Assembly: GCF_042242105.1 (NCBI RefSeq)
Contig: NC_092020.1
Span: forward strand, 15,902,788-15,966,787
DNA from: Pempheris klunzingeri
Lineage: Eukaryota; Chordata; Actinopteri; Acropomatiformes; Pempheridae
Length of the DNA stretch: 64,000 bases
Direction: 5' to 3'
Of this stretch, positions 59,901 through 64,000 are shown in pieces. The position numbers and the translations under genes were made by a program. Each line of letters starts with the position of its first letter. Position 1 is the stretch's first letter. The notes beneath the pieces are model-generated. The model had not been told where the DNA came from. It did no database searches and worked only from the letters and a program-made list of their open reading frames with translations.

Positions 59901-62900
59901 TTAGACATGGACTGTGCACTCGCATCCATAACTGTCTTGATCCAGAGCTGGAGAGTTGAGACTTGGACTTGATGAGACCATAAATACTGAAAAATGCAAT
60001 ATTGTGTTTAGATTTTTCTTTTGGAGGTCTGCCAAATTATTATAAATAATTGATAGCACAAACAGGATGTGCACAAAATTTTAATAACCTAATGCACACT
60101 TCCAGTTGATTCTGGCACCAGAATAAAGTGGAGAAAACTATAAATTCAGATGAAAGAGCTCAGCCTTTTGTTATATAAGGACTCGTCACACAAGTAGCAT
60201 AATAGTTTTCCCCCCCTCTTCAACATATCGCCTCTACTCAGGTGTGAAAATGACCCTGATGCACAAATCACATACTTATGTGCTTGTTTCTGCTTTTACA
60301 GGAATAATATGTTATCGTGTGAGAAACGTATTTTTTTTTAAACAAGTTTTCGGAGAATGCGGCTGCCTACTGCACAAGGAATTTGTGATTAAAATATCTT
60401 ATTGTGTTTTTTGTGTAAATGCCTCCTACATCTTAATGATAAAAGATCTGAAATTACTGAAACATATCTGTCATCAGTTTCCATTGAAGTTAATCATTGA
60501 TCGACTGAAAAATAGTACTTTTTCAGCAAGTCACATCTTAATGACTTGAGAGTTGACTTCAAAAATACCCCAAAACAACATCTCTAGCTCAGTCCATTCA
60601 CAATTTAAAATTACTTTATCTTTATCCATTTTTATCTGTTAATTTTTGAGTTTCTTAACTGTCTCAATTTCATCTCATTGATTCAGGAGGACCAGACTCA
60701 TGGGGAAATTGTACTCGATCTGGAAGGCGGGAAGATATTCAGTGTGGCACAGCACCAGAATGACCCTAATCTCAATTTCCTGTGTCTGGAGAGCAGACGA
60801 GTGGAGCTCTACCATCGAGGCAAATATTGTTATCTCATTTGAATTTAAAGTAGATTTAGGAATAGTAGAAAATGATGATGTATGTTCTTGGTCATCAACC
60901 ACATATTTTTACCACAGCGGTGGTGAAAGACACCCCAATTCCAGAGCGTCTGGATTTGCCCAGCTTCACTTCCCCAAAGCACCTGGACCCCACCATCTAC
61001 CCCACAGAAGTGGGTGTGAGCAGTGTGAGCGGCAGGGAGGGGGAGCTCCAGATGTTGTCCACAGCCATCAAAATCACGCTTGACCCACAGAGGAGCGTCA
61101 AGGTATGTCCTCCTTAAATGTCTGTTCAAAAATCTCATTTTATAGCTGGTGCAAGTTCCAAACTAAACAGCGTTTGTCTTTCTCCATGTAGGAGTTTCTA
61201 GTTGCCCTTCGACTTCAAGGTGCCACTATGAGACATTACATGACGCAGACTAATCACAGCTGGCATGAGCAGGTGAGAAGCAGTACAAGAAAGCTAAGAG
61301 AAACAAGTCCTTCGGTGGATCATAAAGTCTTCTCAGTATTTTATTTTCTACCACTGAAAGGAAACATCTGCCCTAAAACACTCAAACTCAAACAGTTACT
61401 GGGAATGTGCTGCACATTTCTATTTATATTTGTTATTTATTTCTCAGCATCTCAAAGTGTTTTTCTTATTTAATGCTTTACCTAAAATGTTGAGAAAGTT
61501 TCAGCTCTCTTAGAGATAAATGTCAGATTTAAACATCTGGTGTGAGTTTCTTCTTTCTCTAGACCAACATTTTTGACATTCCACACTCATGCAGAAATAG
61601 AAATGTATGCATGCATGAATACAAGAGAGCCAGATACCAATTTCTCTCATAAAAATGGAGCAAAGAGCCATATAGTGGTGAGATATTTTACAATCCACTG
61701 TATATTCTGAATACGGGGTGCAGCTGTTGCTTTTAAACTAGAAAATCTCACTTTTCATCTTCCTGTTGCTGTTTAATATTCAAGCATTTTCTCCAGCCAC
61801 ATAAACTGTGAATTAGATACAGCTGCATCATTCAGGCTTTGGGGGAGTAAAAGTTGATTTGAAAAGGGTTGTTTATCACTGGTGTAGATGTGGCAGGAGT
61901 AGAGAAAGCGGGACCAAAAGTTGCAGTTATTACAGACTGACAATTAGCATCTGAGAATCTCTCAATCCAGAAAACAGGATACATTAAAGAAAAATCCTGA
62001 GAGCTTGGATGCTGCATGCCAAAATAACAACTTTTCCCTTTATTTCTTGCAGAGATAATAAGTATATACTATGTCATTGTAGTAGTCAAGTATGATGCTG
62101 TTATTGCAAAAATGTATACTTGCTCTGTTTTATTCTCCATTTAAACCATTTTGTTTGTGCAGACAAATGCAAATCACACTCAACACTCAGATCAAAATAG
62201 GTGGATGAGTTGTTTGCTGTTTTTGCTGCCAACTCAGTATGCATGTGTTTGTAACAGCTGGTTGACTTCCTGGATGTCATTGACGATCCCATCCTGGGAT
62301 ACACAGCACCTGCCGTCATCACTGTCCTCCACACACACCTTGCTACCTGTGCCGTCGACTACAGGTGTGTATATACCTAAAAAAAAATGTGTAAAATGAT
62401 GTTCAATAGACCTTTGTCCCTTTTTTTTTTACACCCTTATCTAATGTGTTTCTGTTTTTCAGACCTCTGTATTTGCCACTGCGAGTGTTGTTCACAGCTG
62501 AGTCGTTCTCTCTGTCCAGTAATATCATTGTAGACACTGCCACGTTCCACCTGAGGTACAGCTCACCACTAACTGCACTCGAATGTTGTCCAAGAAATAA
62601 AACAAATGTTGAAAACACTCCTGCTCCAAATCACAGAATTACATTTGTTGGAATGATAATCAGCACAGTAAATATTTTGAAGTGTTGCTGTTTGTGTCAC
62701 ATCGTTTGAACTGGTGACTCACAAGATCTTTTATGTTGTGTTCAGATTCATCCTGGATGACTCCGCCCTCTACCTCTCTGACAAATGTGAGACTGACACC
62801 GTGGACTTGAGGAGAGGTGAGACTCATAATACACATGCATGCGCTGATGCAGAGGTCGTTCAGTCCCTGCTGGTTGTGTGTAGCCCTGATGCTGCAAGGA

Positions 62901-64000
62901 TGGCAAGTTTCTCCAGTGTGTCTGTTAGACTTAAAAGTATTTTAGGAGGTCCAGTGTAACTTAGAGGAGATTCAGTCTGTTCATGTAGCATGGAAGGAAA
63001 AAAAATCCTGACCTGCATCTTCTACTTTATGTTGATTCTTTTTGAAATAATGAAATGGAGATTAGAAAGGCCACTTGACTTGTAAAAGATCTGAAACACG
63101 GTACCTGCTACTTTAATCAAAGGGTTTGCTATTGTCCAAAATTGTTGTAAAAGGAGGTCACATTACAATCAGGGATGCTTTACATTATGCCCAATGCAGT
63201 GGTCAGTATCAGTTTATCAGTGTCAAAATAAGTTGCACTCTGGTATAAACCACCATCATGTGTCCTTGTGTCATACAGACTATGTGTGTGTTCTGGACAT
63301 CGACCTGCTAGAGCTTGCCATCACCACATGGAAAGGCAGCGATACGGGCAAGCTGGTGAGTGCTCGCCATCTGTTTACATATCTGTGTTTCCTTCACATA
63401 CACTCAGAAGTTGCGGAGCACCGCGGCATAAAAATTACTACCCCTGCCAGAGAAAATGTGAGCGTCAACAAAACATTATAATTTAATTCAGTTTCCTTCA
63501 AAAACCACTAACAAGCACGGCCATGTTTATAAATATTTGTTTTACCATAATGAAGTTTCACTATAATAATAGCTTCAGACAGCAATTTAAGACTAGAATC
63601 ACTTCTCTGTTAAATGTGGAAACAAAACCAACAAGGACAGTAAACAATACGCTCTTCAACTGTTATGCAGCAGCCTTTTAGCCAAACAGTAATGAGGTGT
63701 ACAAATGTGACAAAGCTCAGTTTAAAGGCGGTTGTGCAACAGTGGTCCTTTGTCAGTGATCTTTTATTTAAGGCATTCGCTCTCTCCATTTAGTTTTTTT
63801 TTTTAACCTTTTTTTCCCATCCTCCTTGCATCACAACTCTGTCACTACTTTTATTGCTTTCCCTTGTTATTGATAGCTGCACTTTCTCTTTGTTCTCCAG
63901 TCTCAGCCTCTCTTTGAGCTCCGTTGCTCCAACAATGTGGTTCACCTTCATACCTGTGCTGACTCCTGTGCCGCTCTGGTCAATATGCTGCAGTACCTGG
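46459..64000 (+). CDS. atg2a: Autophagy-related protein 2 homolog A, 5' part
   Basis: ATG2A is a rod-shaped bridge that moves lipids from the ER to the growing autophagosome membrane and also acts at lipid droplets. Twenty-eight exons join in phase to about 1,291 residues before the window cuts the last: 46459-46629, 46985-47147, 48161-48310, 48530-48632, 50892-51036, 51542-51775, 51875-51974, 53088-53252, 53795-53937, 54119-54197, 54557-54806, 55095-55236, 55680-55778, 56442-56597, 57368-57641, 58106-58178, 58346-58520, 58608-58750, 59409-59521, 59708-59856, 60687-60819, 60918-61102, 61192-61272, 62258-62364, 62463-62555, 62746-62816, 63279-63355 and 63901-64000. The chorein-like N-terminus (MSRWLFPWSGSIKKRACRYL) that accepts lipid is intact. 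Later stretches such as RINNDLLMWEP, FILDDSALYLSDKCE and LFELRCSNNVVH match ATG2A closely. Exon 6 has a long acidic run, and the intron after exon 21 uses a GC donor. Confidence 0.94.
48633..50891 (+). other. Long atg2a intron 4
   Basis: A 2.3 kb AT-rich intron. No exon, RNA gene or repeat family is recognised on either strand. Confidence 0.6.
51578..51656 (+). repeat. Coding GAA/GAG repeat (acidic tract of Atg2a)
   Basis: An almost pure purine run inside atg2a exon 6 that encodes about 24 Glu/Asp residues near residues 259-282. It is repeat-like at the DNA level and probably varies in length. Confidence 0.8.
52146..52688. mobile_element. Non-autonomous teleost repeat with ACTGTATA-type ends
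   Basis: The left end CATAGACTGTATATGAG and the reverse complement of the right end (CCACAGAGTGTATAAAAG) are approximate inverted repeats. Inside, GGTGGATGTAGCCACCATGA, GACGTCACCGATTGGTTTGT and, late, GTCGCCCCCTGCTGGCTACT are phrases of a very common fish element. It lies in atg2a intron 7. Confidence 0.65.
53420..53590 (+). repeat. Possible SINE 3' fragment
   Basis: CT-rich sequence (CTCTGTCTCTCTCCTGTCCT) followed by TCAAATAAAGCTAA and an A-rich end resembles the 3' end of fish SINEs. No tRNA-like head is seen. Confidence 0.3.
53938..53978 (+). repeat. (TG)n(AG)n microsatellite at an atg2a donor
   Basis: The repeat starts at the donor of exon 9 itself (CACAG|GTAGTGTGTG), so the early intron is TG-rich. 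Confidence 0.85.
57903..58080. repeat. Intronic duplicate, copy 1
   Basis: Shares TATGGTGCCAATA, TTTTTTATG-GTAGCT, ACTCATGAT, CATGTTTTACATTATAAAG and GGCGATA, in the same order, with 59013-59268. It lies in atg2a intron 15. Confidence 0.65.
59013..59268. repeat. Intronic duplicate, copy 2
   Basis: The second copy of the block at 57903-58080, in the same orientation, in atg2a intron 18. Common phrases include GATATGGTGCCAATATTC, GTGTAGCTATTGATTCATGA and CATGTTTCACATTATAAAG. The two are clearly diverged. Confidence 0.65.
60820..60917 (+). other. Non-canonical GC-AG intron in atg2a
   Basis: The exon ends CATCGAG and the intron starts GCAAAT; the 3' end is ACCACAG. Using this GC donor keeps the frame and gives the conserved LYHR-A-V junction. 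No GT donor fits. Confidence 0.75.

Overview
This window is nuclear DNA from a ray-finned (teleost) fish. Genes are split into many short exons with GT-AG introns. The proteins read as fish orthologues of vertebrate genes. The introns carry CA/TG microsatellites and several dispersed repeats of types common in teleosts. There is no operon structure and nothing prokaryotic.

Eight protein-coding genes can be assembled exon by exon, and reading phase closes across every junction. In order: the 3' part of fermt3 (kindlin-3, +, 2268-6518); trpt1 (tRNA 2'-phosphotransferase, -, 7759-9913); zbtb3 (BTB zinc-finger factor, +, 11117-13548); rnaseh2c (RNase H2 subunit C, -, 17091-18040); bscl2 (seipin, +, 20856-24481); an inositol-trisphosphate 3-kinase (+, 25798-30331); nxf1 (mRNA export receptor, +, 33983-44308); and the 5' part of atg2a (autophagy lipid-transfer protein, +, 46459 to the window end). 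Seven of the eight have human counterparts on 11q12-q13, so this is a conserved synteny block with local order shuffled; the inositol kinase is the exception. The genes do not form a single pathway.

Region by region: 1-1770 is an array of decayed tRNA-Trp copies, all on the minus strand, spaced by related flanking sequence. trpt1 and zbtb3 lie head to head over a short shared promoter region. zbtb3 and rnaseh2c converge with long 3' UTRs. rnaseh2c and bscl2 diverge. From bscl2 onward all genes are on the plus strand.

The most striking non-coding signal is in the 2.4 kb intron 10 of nxf1. Around 39312-39376 it carries the two loop-half motifs of a constitutive transport element (CTE), the RNA structure NXF1 itself binds. 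This matches the autoregulatory retained-intron system known from mammalian NXF1, and reading into the intron gives a short NXF1 that stops at 38409. Other points are a uORF overlapping the atg2a start, a GC-AG intron in atg2a, a perfect 21-bp hairpin in a bscl2 intron, a possible alternative nxf1 first exon, and a transposon relic with inverted ends and a SANT/Myb-like fragment.
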